Positions 44,786-52,396 of a DNA stretch of 64,000 bases are shown here, piece after piece (the first letter of the stretch is position 1; each line of letters starts with the position of its first letter). The position numbers and the translations under genes are program-made. The stretch spans positions 1-64,000 of the forward strand of contig NZ_JAJBQV010000004.1 of assembly GCF_020539865.1 (NCBI RefSeq), written 5' to 3'. The notes under the pieces are model-generated. The model was not told where the DNA came from. It did no database searches and was given only the letters and a program-made list of their open reading frames with translations. The stretch is from Megasphaera elsdenii. Lineage in GTDB: Bacteria; Bacillota; Negativicutes; Veillonellales; Megasphaeraceae.

Positions 44786-47581
44786 TTATTCACTTAATAC
44801 AGCGGCGCAGCGGGCGCAGAGGGTCGGATGATTGGGATCAGAGCCGACTGTATCGCTGTGGATCCAGCAGCGTTCGCATTTTTCAGCCATCGACGGGGCG
44901 ACGACGACTTTCATATCGCCGTGGTCTTCACCGGCAACGGCATCAGCCAGAGCTTCGCCTTTGACCAGTTTGGCTTCACTGACGATGAGCAGCGTAGCCA
45001 GCTTGTCCTGCCACTGGCTGAGGAAATCATAGTCTTCGCCATTGGCATAGATGGTGACAGCAGCGTCGAGGGCATGGCCGATCTTGTGTTCTTTACGAGC
45101 GCCTTCGAGGACACGTGTCAAATCGCGGCGGTACGACAAGAACTGAGCCCAGCGGGCATCGAGGTCGGCGTCGAGATATTCTTTATGAGCCTTCGGCCAA
45201 TCCGTGAGGAGGACACTTTCTTCCTTGCCTTCGACATCCGGCATGTTCTGCCATACTTCTTCTGCCGTGAAGGACAGGACCGGTGCGACGATTTTGACCA
45301 GCGTATCGAGGATGATGTACATGGCCGACTGGGCACTGCGGCGGATATGGGAATCAGCCTTTTCCGTATACAGACGGTCTTTGATGACATCCAGGTACAT
45401 GGCGCTCAAGTCGACTGTGCAGAAGTTGTGGATAGCATGGTACATGACGTGGAACTGGTAGTTTTCATAAGCATCGGTGACTTCTTCAAAGACCTGTTCC
45501 AAGCGCAGGAGAGCCCATTTATCGAGGTCCGTCATATCCGGGTAAGCAATCATATCCTTAGCCGGATCAAAGTCGGCCAGGTTGCCCAGGAGGTAACGGA
45601 AAGTATTGCGGATCTTGCGGTAAACGTCGGAGAGCTGCTTCAAGATCTTCGGCGACAAGCGGATATCACCCTGATAATCAGCCGACGATACCCACAGGCG
45701 GAGGACGTCAGCCCCGTATTTTTCGATAACTTCCTGCGGAGCAACGGTGTTGCCGACAGATTTACTCATCTTGCGGCCTTCGCCGTCGACAGTGAAGCCG
45801 TGAGTCAAAACCGATTTATACGGTGCATAGCCGTTGACAGCGACCGACGTGAGCAGGGAGCTGTTGAACCAGCCGCGATGCTGGTCCGAACCTTCCAGGT
45901 ACATTTCGCAGGGATAATCGAGGTCCGGATCGTTTTTCAGTACGCCCTGATGGGTGCAGCCGCTGTCGAACCAGACGTCCATGATATCTGTTTCCTTGCG
46001 GAAATGTGTGCCGCCGCAGTGCGGGCATTTATAGCCTTCCGGCATGAGTTCCTTTACGTCGTGCATCCACCACGTATCGGACCCTTCTTTAGCAAACATC
46101 TTCTGCAGATGAGCGATGGTTTCATCGTTGATGATGTGTTCCCCGCAGTCTTCGCAGTAGAAGATAGGAATAGGCACGCCCCAGACACGCTGACGGGAAA
46201 TGCACCAGTCACCGCGGTCGTGAATCATGTTGTAAATGCGGTCGTGGCCCCAGGACGGAATCCATTTGACCGTATCGATTGCGTCGAGTGCTTTCTGGCG
46301 GAAACCGTCAACCGAAGCAAACCACTGTTCCGTAGCGCGGTAGATGATCGGTTCCTTGCAGCGCCAGCAGTGCGGATACTGATGGCGGAAAGTGCTCTTG
46401 GCAAAAAGGGCACCCAGTTCAGCTAATTTCTTGATGACCGGTACGTTCGTATCGAAGACAAACTGACCTTCAAAACCAGGAACCTTGTCGGTATAACGGC
46501 CTGTGCCGTCGACAGTACCCAGCGGTTTGAGACCCCAAGCAGCATATTTCTTGCAGACATCAAAGTCGTCCTGGCCATGGTCCGGAGCGGTATGGACGAG
46601 GCCGGTACCAGCTTCGAGCGTGACGTGGTCGCCGAGGATGATGGGAACCTTGCGGTCGTAGAAAGGATGCTTGAAGACCAAGCCTTCGAGCTGCTTGCCT
46701 GTCATGACGTCCGGCAGGACTTCGTAGTCTTCGACTTTGCCAGCTTTCATAGTCGGTTCGACCAAGTCTTTAGCCATGAGCAGGTATTCATCGCCGATGC
46801 GGACCCAGACGTATTCAAAGTTTTCGTTGGCACTGATGGCAACGTTACAAGGAATGGTCCAAGGCGTCGTCGTCCAAATGAGGGCGAAGACTTTGTCCGG
46901 GTCAGCGCCTTTCGGCATATGGCAGTTCAGGTCGACGGACTTGAATTTAACGTAAATGGAGAAGGACTTATCGTCCTTGTATTCGATTTCAGCTTCAGCT
47001 AAGGCCGTTTCGCAGTGCGGGCACCAGTAAACGGTCTTCAGGCCTTTGTAGATATAGCCTTTCTTGGCCATTTCGCCAAAGACACCGATCTGAGCGACTT
47101 CGACGGGCTTGCGCAAGGTCAGGTACGGATGGTCCCAATCACCGAGGACGCCGAGGCGTACAAAGTCTTTCTTCTGTTCTTCTACGCGGGCCAAGGCGTA
47201 GTCACGGCATTTGGCGCGCAAGTCGAGCGGTGCCATTTCGTGGCGGTTCAAGCCCGTATCTTTGATGACGGCATGTTCGATAGGAAGGCCGTGCGTATCC
47301 CAGCCGGGAACGTATTTCGTATAGCAGCCCTGCTGCGTCTTGTATTTGAGGATAATATCTTTTAATACTTTATTCAATGCATGGCCGATGTGAATCTTGC
47401 CATTGGCATACGGAGGACCGTCGTGAAGAATGAACTTAGGAGCACCGTCCCGTTTCTTCAAGCGTTTTTCATAAATCTTGTTGTCCTGCCAGAATTTCAA
47501 AAAGTCCGGTTCCCGTTTCGGCAAATTGCCGCGCATGGGGAAATCAGTCTGAGGCAGATGTAAAGTCTTACCGTAATCCAT
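44786..47581 (-). CDS. ileS: Isoleucine-tRNA ligase
   Basis: A 931-residue class I synthetase of the bacterial (mupirocin-sensitive) type. HIGH motif: GPPYANGKIHIGHALNK; KMSKS loop: GRKMSKSVGN; editing domain with TTTPWTIPCNVAISANENFE. The C-terminal zinc finger is CERCWIHSDTVG and CARCAAVL. Preceded by a T-box leader with an Ile specifier. Confidence 0.98.
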   Translation of the reverse strand: MDYGKTLHLPQTDFPMRGNLPKREPDFLKFWQDNKIYEKRLKKRDGAPKFILHDGPPYANGKIHIGHALNKVLKDIILKYKTQQGCYTKYVPGWDTHGLPIEHAVIKDTGLNRHEMAPLDLRAKCRDYALARVEEQKKDFVRLGVLGDWDHPYLTLRKPVEVAQIGVFGEMAKKGYIYKGLKTVYWCPHCETALAEAEIEYKDDKSFSIYVKFKSVDLNCHMPKGADPDKVFALIWTTTPWTIPCNVAISANENFEYVWVRIGDEYLLMAKDLVEPTMKAGKVEDYEVLPDVMTGKQLEGLVFKHPFYDRKVPIILGDHVTLEAGTGLVHTAPDHGQDDFDVCKKYAAWGLKPLGTVDGTGRYTDKVPGFEGQFVFDTNVPVIKKLAELGALFAKSTFRHQYPHCWRCKEPIIYRATEQWFASVDGFRQKALDAIDTVKWIPSWGHDRIYNMIHDRGDWCISRQRVWGVPIPIFYCEDCGEHIINDETIAHLQKMFAKEGSDTWWMHDVKELMPEGYKCPHCGGTHFRKETDIMDVWFDSGCTHQGVLKNDPDLDYPCEMYLEGSDQHRGWFNSSLLTSVAVNGYAPYKSVLTHGFTVDGEGRKMSKSVGNTVAPQEVIEKYGADVLRLWVSSADYQGDIRLSPKILKQLSDVYRKIRNTFRYLLGNLADFDPAKDMIAYPDMTDLDKWALLRLEQVFEEVTDAYENYQFHVMYHAIHNFCTVDLSAMYLDVIKDRLYTEKADSHIRRSAQSAMYIILDTLVKIVAPVLSFTAEEVWQNMPDVEGKEESVLLTDWPKAHKEYLDADLDARWAQFLSYRRDLTRVLEGARKEHKIGHALDAAVTIYANGEDYDFLSQWQDKLATLLIVSEAKLVKGEALADAVAGEDHGDMKVVVAPSMAEKCERCWIHSDTVGSDPNHPTLCARCAAVLSE

Positions 47582-47605
47582 TATGTTTCCTCCTCTGAAT
47601 CTGTG

Positions 47606-47872
47606 AAAAAAAATAACGTCTCCGTCCCAAAAGGGACGAAGACGTAATCACCGTGGTACCACCCTATTGACTGCCGGAGCAGCCACTTTGACGCGCAGTA
47701 ACGACGCGACCCGGCAGCTGGTTCGCAGCTGCAGCTCCCAAGTGATCCGCCAGCATACGGCCTTTGCCGAGCTCTCACTATCCCCGGTTCGCTGAAAAGG
47801 CACAGACGACACTGGCCGTCTTGTTCATCGCTTTTCATTTTTATGACAACTAATAATTACTTGTACATAGAC
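47606..47872 (-). promoter_or_regulatory. T-box riboswitch of ileS (Ile specifier)
   Basis: Minus strand carries GGGTGGTACCACGG (47651-47665) and a terminator stem ACGTCTTCGTCCC.TTTT.GGGACGGAGACGT plus T8. The specifier is ATC at 47744-47746, followed by ACTTGGGAG, in the same relative place as the TGG in the trpS leader. Confidence 0.88.
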
Positions 47873-47874
47873 GT

Positions 47875-47903
47875 ATTGTAAAGGCTTCTCCCCCATTTGT
47901 CAA
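47875..47903 (-). promoter_or_regulatory. Promoter of the ileS T-box leader
   Basis: TTGACA, 17-bp spacer, TACAAT on the minus strand, lying within about 35 bases of the AGCS-transporter stop. Confidence 0.75.
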
Positions 47904-47908
47904 GAGGA

Positions 47909-49315
47909 TTACTTCCAATATTGGACTGTACTTTCGTCAATACCGATAGAAGCCGCCTTGAAGACTGGATTCTTACCTTCTTTCTTCTGCTGCTGGTAAT
48001 CGCGCATAGCTTTGACGGCCGTATTGCCCAGGATAAAGCAGGCCGGGATGTTGATGAAGCACATGACGGCCATGAGGATATCGGCAATATCCCAGACAGT
48101 AGCCATGGACATACCGGCGCCGACGAAGACGACGAGGACGCAGACAATACGGAAGGTATTGACGAAACCGTGGGATGGAGCCCCCTTGTGGATAAAACGG
48201 ATGCAGTTATCGACGTAGAACAAGTTGCCGATGAGCGTAGAGAAGCCGAAGAGGAGCATACAAATCGTAATCAAGAGCGGGCCGAAACCACCGAAGACGG
48301 CTGTCGCTGCATGCTGGACGTAAGCAGCACCAGCCACTTCCTTGGTGATGGGCACGCCTGAAAAGAGGCCCATGAAAGCCGTAGCACTGCAGACCAGGAT
48401 AGTATCGATGAAGACCGACAGCATCTGGACCAGGCCCTGTTTGACAGGATGGCTGACATCGGCTGCGGCTGCCGCATTCGGTGCCGAACCGATACCGGCT
48501 TCATTGGAATAGAGGCCGCGCTTAATACCATAAATCATGCAGGAGCCGGAAATGCCGCCGAGAATGGACTGGAAATCAAAGGCATCGGCAAAGATCATGG
48601 CGAAAACCTGAGGCAGGTTGGAAATATGGAAGACGATGACGATGAGCGCCGCCAAAATGTAGACGCCGCCCATGACCGGCACCAGGATAGATGTGACCTT
48701 GATGATGCGCTGACCACCGCCAATCAGGCAGTACGCGACGAGGGCTGCAAAGACAGCGCCGATGATCCACGGCGTCGTCGTCGGATCGTAGAAACTGTAG
48801 ACGAGGAACGTCGACTGCATATTGAACGAACAGAGCAGATTGAAGCCGCCAGCATACGTCACAATCAAAGCAAGGGCAAAGAGGACGCCGAGCCAGCGCT
48901 GATGCATAGCCGTTTCAATGTAATAGGCCGGACCGCCGTAACTGTGGCCTAAGGGATTGCGACGCTTGTAAATCTGGGCCAACGTACTTTCAATAAAGGC
49001 CGTCGCCCCGCCGATGATGGCTAGGAGCCACATCCAGAAGACAGCGCCGGGACCACCCAGGCAGATTGCCGTCGATACGCCGATGATATTGCCCGTACCG
49101 ACACGGGACGCCGTCGAAACCATAAGGGCCTGGAAAGACGATACTTTCCCGGCTTCTGTCGGTTTTTCCATGACGACACGGATACTCTCCGGGAACAGGC
49201 GCAGCTGGACACAGCGCGTCTTCCAGGAAAAAATAAGGCCGGCTGCGATGAGGATGACCATTAAAATAGGATAATAAAGGACATCATCGAGATAGTTCAG
49301 GACAGCCATAATCAT
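47909..49315 (-). CDS. Alanine/glycine:sodium symporter (AGCS family)
   Basis: A 468-residue transporter of about eleven membrane helices. Family signatures: ALMVSTASRVGTGNIIGV, FWMWLLAIIGGATAFIESTL, and NEAGIGSAPNAAAAADVSHP. Imports alanine or glycine with Na+. The start at 49315 has GGATG upstream; an ATG two codons later is also possible. It immediately precedes the ileS leader promoter with no visible terminator. Confidence 0.94.
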   Translation of the reverse strand: MIMAVLNYLDDVLYYPILMVILIAAGLIFSWKTRCVQLRLFPESIRVVMEKPTEAGKVSSFQALMVSTASRVGTGNIIGVSTAICLGGPGAVFWMWLLAIIGGATAFIESTLAQIYKRRNPLGHSYGGPAYYIETAMHQRWLGVLFALALIVTYAGGFNLLCSFNMQSTFLVYSFYDPTTTPWIIGAVFAALVAYCLIGGGQRIIKVTSILVPVMGGVYILAALIVIVFHISNLPQVFAMIFADAFDFQSILGGISGSCMIYGIKRGLYSNEAGIGSAPNAAAAADVSHPVKQGLVQMLSVFIDTILVCSATAFMGLFSGVPITKEVAGAAYVQHAATAVFGGFGPLLITICMLLFGFSTLIGNLFYVDNCIRFIHKGAPSHGFVNTFRIVCVLVVFVGAGMSMATVWDIADILMAVMCFINIPACFILGNTAVKAMRDYQQQKKEGKNPVFKAASIGIDESTVQYWK

Positions 49316-49375
49316 AGAATCACATCCTTACTATAAAACAAAAAAGTATAAAATAAATAAAGAAGTTCTTTAAAA

Positions 49376-49405
49376 ATGATAAGGGATTCTATGACAATTT
49401 GTCAA
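49376..49405 (-). promoter_or_regulatory. Promoter of the AGCS symporter gene
   Basis: TTGACA, 18-bp spacer, TATCAT on the minus strand, 60 bases before the start codon. Confidence 0.65.
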
Positions 49406-49485
49406 TAGGTTATGGAGAAATGGTCCTACCCCGTTCCTATCCTCCCGCCCCTGTAGTATAATGAAAAAGAAAGGCAGGAATTCCC

Positions 49486-49977
49486 ATGACATCTATTGAA
49501 CAAGTAATACAAAAAGCCATCGCCTTTGATCACGGCGATGCCCGGCGCATCCACCACTTTCTCAAGGTCTATGCTTACGCCGACACCATTGGCCGCCTAG
49601 AAGAACTGCCAGCAGACCAACAGGACATCTTGCGCACAGCCGCCGTCCTCCACGACATCGGCATCCATGCAGCCGAAGAAAAATACGGTTCTTCGTCAGG
49701 AAAATATCAAGAAATCGAAGGCCCTGCTCCGGCCAGGGCTATCTTGGAAGAACTGGGAGCCGACCAAAAGCTCATCGACCGGGTCTGCTTCCTCATTGCC
49801 CACCATCACACCTACACCGGCGTCGACGGATTGGACTACCAGATACTTTTAGAAGCCGATTTCTTAGTCAATGCCTATGAAGACCAGCTGAAACCGGAAG
49901 CCATTATCCACTTCAGGGATAAAGTCTTCCGCACCCCGTCGGGTTTGCAGTTATTAAAAGATACGTATCATGTGTGA
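49486..49977 (+). CDS. HD-domain phosphohydrolase-like protein
   Basis: 163 residues with the HD pattern: DARRIHHFLKVYAYA, LHDIGIH (the H-D pair), LIAHHHTY and the final Asp in LLEADFLVNAYED. Small metal-dependent phosphohydrolase; substrate unknown. TATAAT at 49457-49462 and GGAATTCC near the ribosome site. Its stop is 14 bases before the sirtuin ATG. Confidence 0.88.
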   Translation: MTSIEQVIQKAIAFDHGDARRIHHFLKVYAYADTIGRLEELPADQQDILRTAAVLHDIGIHAAEEKYGSSSGKYQEIEGPAPARAILEELGADQKLIDRVCFLIAHHHTYTGVDGLDYQILLEADFLVNAYEDQLKPEAIIHFRDKVFRTPSGLQLLKDTYHV

Positions 49978-49991
49978 AAGGAGTCCTTACG

Positions 49992-50714
49992 ATGACAGAT
50001 ATTGAAAAATTCGTCGATATGGTAAAAAATTCAGACAACATCGTCTTCTTCGGCGGCGCCGGCGTCTCGACGGAAAGCGGCATCCCCGATTTCCGCAGCA
50101 CTGACGGCCTGTACAACCAGCACTACCAATACCCGCCCGAAACGATTCTCAGCCATTCCTTCTTTATGGATAACACGGAAGAATTCTACCGCTTCTACCG
50201 CGACAAGATGCTGGCCCTCGACGCTCAGCCTAACATGGCCCACATCAAACTGGCCGAACTTGAAAAAGCAGGCAAATTGAAAGCCATCGTCACCCAGAAC
50301 ATCGACGGCCTGCACCAGAAAGCGGGCAGCCAAAACGTCTTGGAACTGCACGGCAGCGTTCATCGCAACTTCTGCATGCACTGCAACAAGTTCTTCGACG
50401 CCGAATACATGAAGAATTCCACAGGCATCCCCAAGTGCGACGTCTGCGGCGGCATCATCAAGCCTGACGTCGTCCTCTATGAAGAAGGCCTGGACAACGA
50501 CGTCATCGAACAGTCCCTGTACTACATCAGCCACGCCGACATGCTCATCATCGGCGGCACGAGCCTCGTCGTCTACCCAGCAGCCGGTCTGGTCCGTTAT
50601 TACCGCGGCCATAAACTGGTCTTGATCAACAAATCCAGTACGGACATGGACAGCGCAGCCGACCTGGTGCTCCACGACCCGATTGGTGAAGTCTTCAGCC
50701 ACGTAAAATTATAA
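49992..50714 (+). CDS. NAD-dependent protein deacylase, Sir2 family
   Basis: A 240-residue bacterial sirtuin. Motifs: FFGGAGVSTESGIPDFRS (NAD loop), TQNIDGLHQKAG with catalytic His in ELHGSVHRNF, and zinc ligands in CMHCNKF and CDVCGG, followed by KPDVVLYEEGLDN. Deacetylates lysines with NAD consumption. AAAGGAG precedes ATG 49992; the frame is open to 49974 but without a site. Transcribed with the HD gene. Confidence 0.96.
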   Translation: MTDIEKFVDMVKNSDNIVFFGGAGVSTESGIPDFRSTDGLYNQHYQYPPETILSHSFFMDNTEEFYRFYRDKMLALDAQPNMAHIKLAELEKAGKLKAIVTQNIDGLHQKAGSQNVLELHGSVHRNFCMHCNKFFDAEYMKNSTGIPKCDVCGGIIKPDVVLYEEGLDNDVIEQSLYYISHADMLIIGGTSLVVYPAAGLVRYYRGHKLVLINKSSTDMDSAADLVLHDPIGEVFSHVKL

Positions 50715-50738
50715 ATAAAAAGTAAATTTTCTTCTCAT

Positions 50739-50768
50739 TTGACACACAATCATAACGTGTCGTAGTAT
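50739..50768 (+). promoter_or_regulatory. Promoter of the OmpM-like gene
   Basis: TTGACA, 18-bp spacer, TAGTAT, leaving a 5' untranslated region of about 70 bases. Confidence 0.65.
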
Positions 50769-50843
50769 ACTAAATGCAATGTATAATTTTATGCATTTTT
50801 CTGCATACGCAAAAAGAATGAGAAGAAAGAAGGTCTTTGATTC

Positions 50844-52190
50844 GTGAAGAAACAAGTAGTCTGTACCCTGACAGCCGCTTTAGCTGTCACTTCCCTGTCG
50901 GCCTTAGCCGCTAATCCCTTTGTCGATGTCCCGTCTGACAGCTGGGCTTACAAGTCCGTCGTCGAACTGGCCGACGCTGGCATCATCCAAGGCGTCGACG
51001 GTCAGTATTTCCAGGGCCATCGCAACATCACCCGCTATGAAGCCGCTGAAATGGTCGCTAAGGCCATGGCCCACATGGACAAAGCCTCTGTCGAACAGCG
51101 CGCCCTGATCAACAAGCTGGCTGACGAATATGCCGACGAACTGAACAACCTCGGCGTCCGCGTGACCAACCTGGAAAACCGCGTCGGCAACACCCGCGTT
51201 TTCGGCGATGCCTTCGTCCGTTACCGTTACCAGAACAGCAACAAGAAGAACGACAATTCCTGGGATACGCGCTTCCGCATCCGTGCCCAGGGCCAGGTCA
51301 ATGACCGCACTAAAGTCACAGCCGGCGTCAGCACGGGATTCCGCCCCTTCGCCAGCAACGGCGCTGCATCTGACGAAGGCAACAACCCCTATGTCGACTT
51401 GGCCAAAGTGGACTATAACTTCGGCAGCAAGAACTGGGAACTGAGCGTCGGCCGCAATGACGTCTACCGCATCGGCCGCGACGCCTATGGTCTGCAGTAC
51501 TTCGATGCCCTGGACGGCGCCGAACTGCGCTATCACAACGATAACCTGGCCATCACCACAGGCTACGGCAAATTCAAGGACGGCAAGAAGCCCGGCGTCG
51601 ATACGGTGAAACCTATTTCCGACGCCCATTCGGACCACTTCAGTACCGACGGCTTGAAGACGGGCTACGGCGAAATCGACGTCTTCTTCGGCGGCGGCAA
51701 AGCAGCCCGTTCCGAAGCCGGCGTCTACTACAACCGCCTCCACCAGTCCAACCACAGCTCGGGAGAAGACTATTTCGCCAAATACATCGCCGGCTACTTC
51801 GCCCGCGGCAACTACGGCAAGTGGAGCGCCCTGGCCAACTACGAACACATCGATTTCAACGCAGGTGTCAAGAACGTCGACGGCCAGGATTACGGCGACG
51901 CCTGGATGGGCAAACTCCAGTACGGCAATGCGTCCTTCGCCGCTCCCGGCAGCTGGGATACGTGGCTGGAATACCTCGACCTCGACGACGGCTCCTTCCT
52001 CGGCGGCAACCCCTTCACGTGGCGTTTCTCCAGCGACATGGATAACCAGCGCACCTGGGGCATCGGTGCCGACTACGTCATCGCCAAGAACCTGAAATTC
52101 AGCGTCATGCAGTCCTTCGCCAGCCAGGCCAAGACCGGCAGCGAAGATCCCCACGAAATGACCCGCATCCACTTCCAGATGCTGTTTTAA
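50844..52190 (+). CDS. OmpM-like outer-membrane porin with N-terminal SLH domain
   Basis: A 448-residue outer-membrane protein. A signal peptide ends near ALAA (residue about 23), one SLH domain follows (FVDVPSDSWAYKSVVELADA, GVDGQYFQGHRNITRYEAAE), then a coiled coil (RALINKLADEYADELNNLG) and a beta-barrel of about 16 strands with aromatic-girdle and Gly/Asp turns. It ends in Phe (HFQMLF), the outer-membrane assembly signal. In Negativicutes such proteins tether the outer membrane to peptidoglycan. The start is GTG 50844. Many Ala/Gly codons and a high bias suggest high expression. Confidence 0.93.
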   Translation: MKKQVVCTLTAALAVTSLSALAANPFVDVPSDSWAYKSVVELADAGIIQGVDGQYFQGHRNITRYEAAEMVAKAMAHMDKASVEQRALINKLADEYADELNNLGVRVTNLENRVGNTRVFGDAFVRYRYQNSNKKNDNSWDTRFRIRAQGQVNDRTKVTAGVSTGFRPFASNGAASDEGNNPYVDLAKVDYNFGSKNWELSVGRNDVYRIGRDAYGLQYFDALDGAELRYHNDNLAITTGYGKFKDGKKPGVDTVKPISDAHSDHFSTDGLKTGYGEIDVFFGGGKAARSEAGVYYNRLHQSNHSSGEDYFAKYIAGYFARGNYGKWSALANYEHIDFNAGVKNVDGQDYGDAWMGKLQYGNASFAAPGSWDTWLEYLDLDDGSFLGGNPFTWRFSSDMDNQRTWGIGADYVIAKNLKFSVMQSFASQAKTGSEDPHEMTRIHFQMLF

Positions 52191-52320
52191 GTAGGGGACG
52201 CCCAAAGGGCGTCCCGTGGCTAGTGGTTCGTGGCTCGTTTTGCGGCCTTATGGCCGCACCGTAGGGGACGCCCAAAGGGCGTCCCGCTGTCCGCAGTTCG
52301 CCCACGTGGCGACCCCTACA
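52191..52320. repeat. GC-rich intergenic palindromes, copy 4 (triple)
   Basis: GTAGGGGACGCCC.AAA.GGGCGTCCC occurs twice (52191-52215 and 52261-52285), identical; a GTGGTTCGT-type unit sits between them and GTTCGCCCACGTGGCGACC closes the array (52296-52320). Confidence 0.8.
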
Positions 52321-52324
52321 GTAC

Positions 52325-52376
52325 AAAAAAGAGGCTATCGCATAAGCATTTTTGCTTAATGCGACAGCCTCTTTTT
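52325..52376. terminator. Bidirectional terminator between ompM-like gene and mutS2
   Basis: AAAAAAGAGGCT.ATCGCATAAGCA..TGCTTAATGCGACAGCCTCTTTTT, one long hairpin serving convergent genes. Confidence 0.85.
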
Positions 52377-52396
52377 ACACATGGGCAATACACCCC

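Noticed and set aside
44828..46426. A 532-residue plus-strand frame inside ileS
   Set aside because: Antisense shadow of a highly conserved gene.
50904..52205. A 433-residue open frame antisense to the OmpM-like porin
   Set aside because: It is a by-product of strong codon bias (few stops on the complement); it has no ribosome site or family resemblance and the porin is certain.
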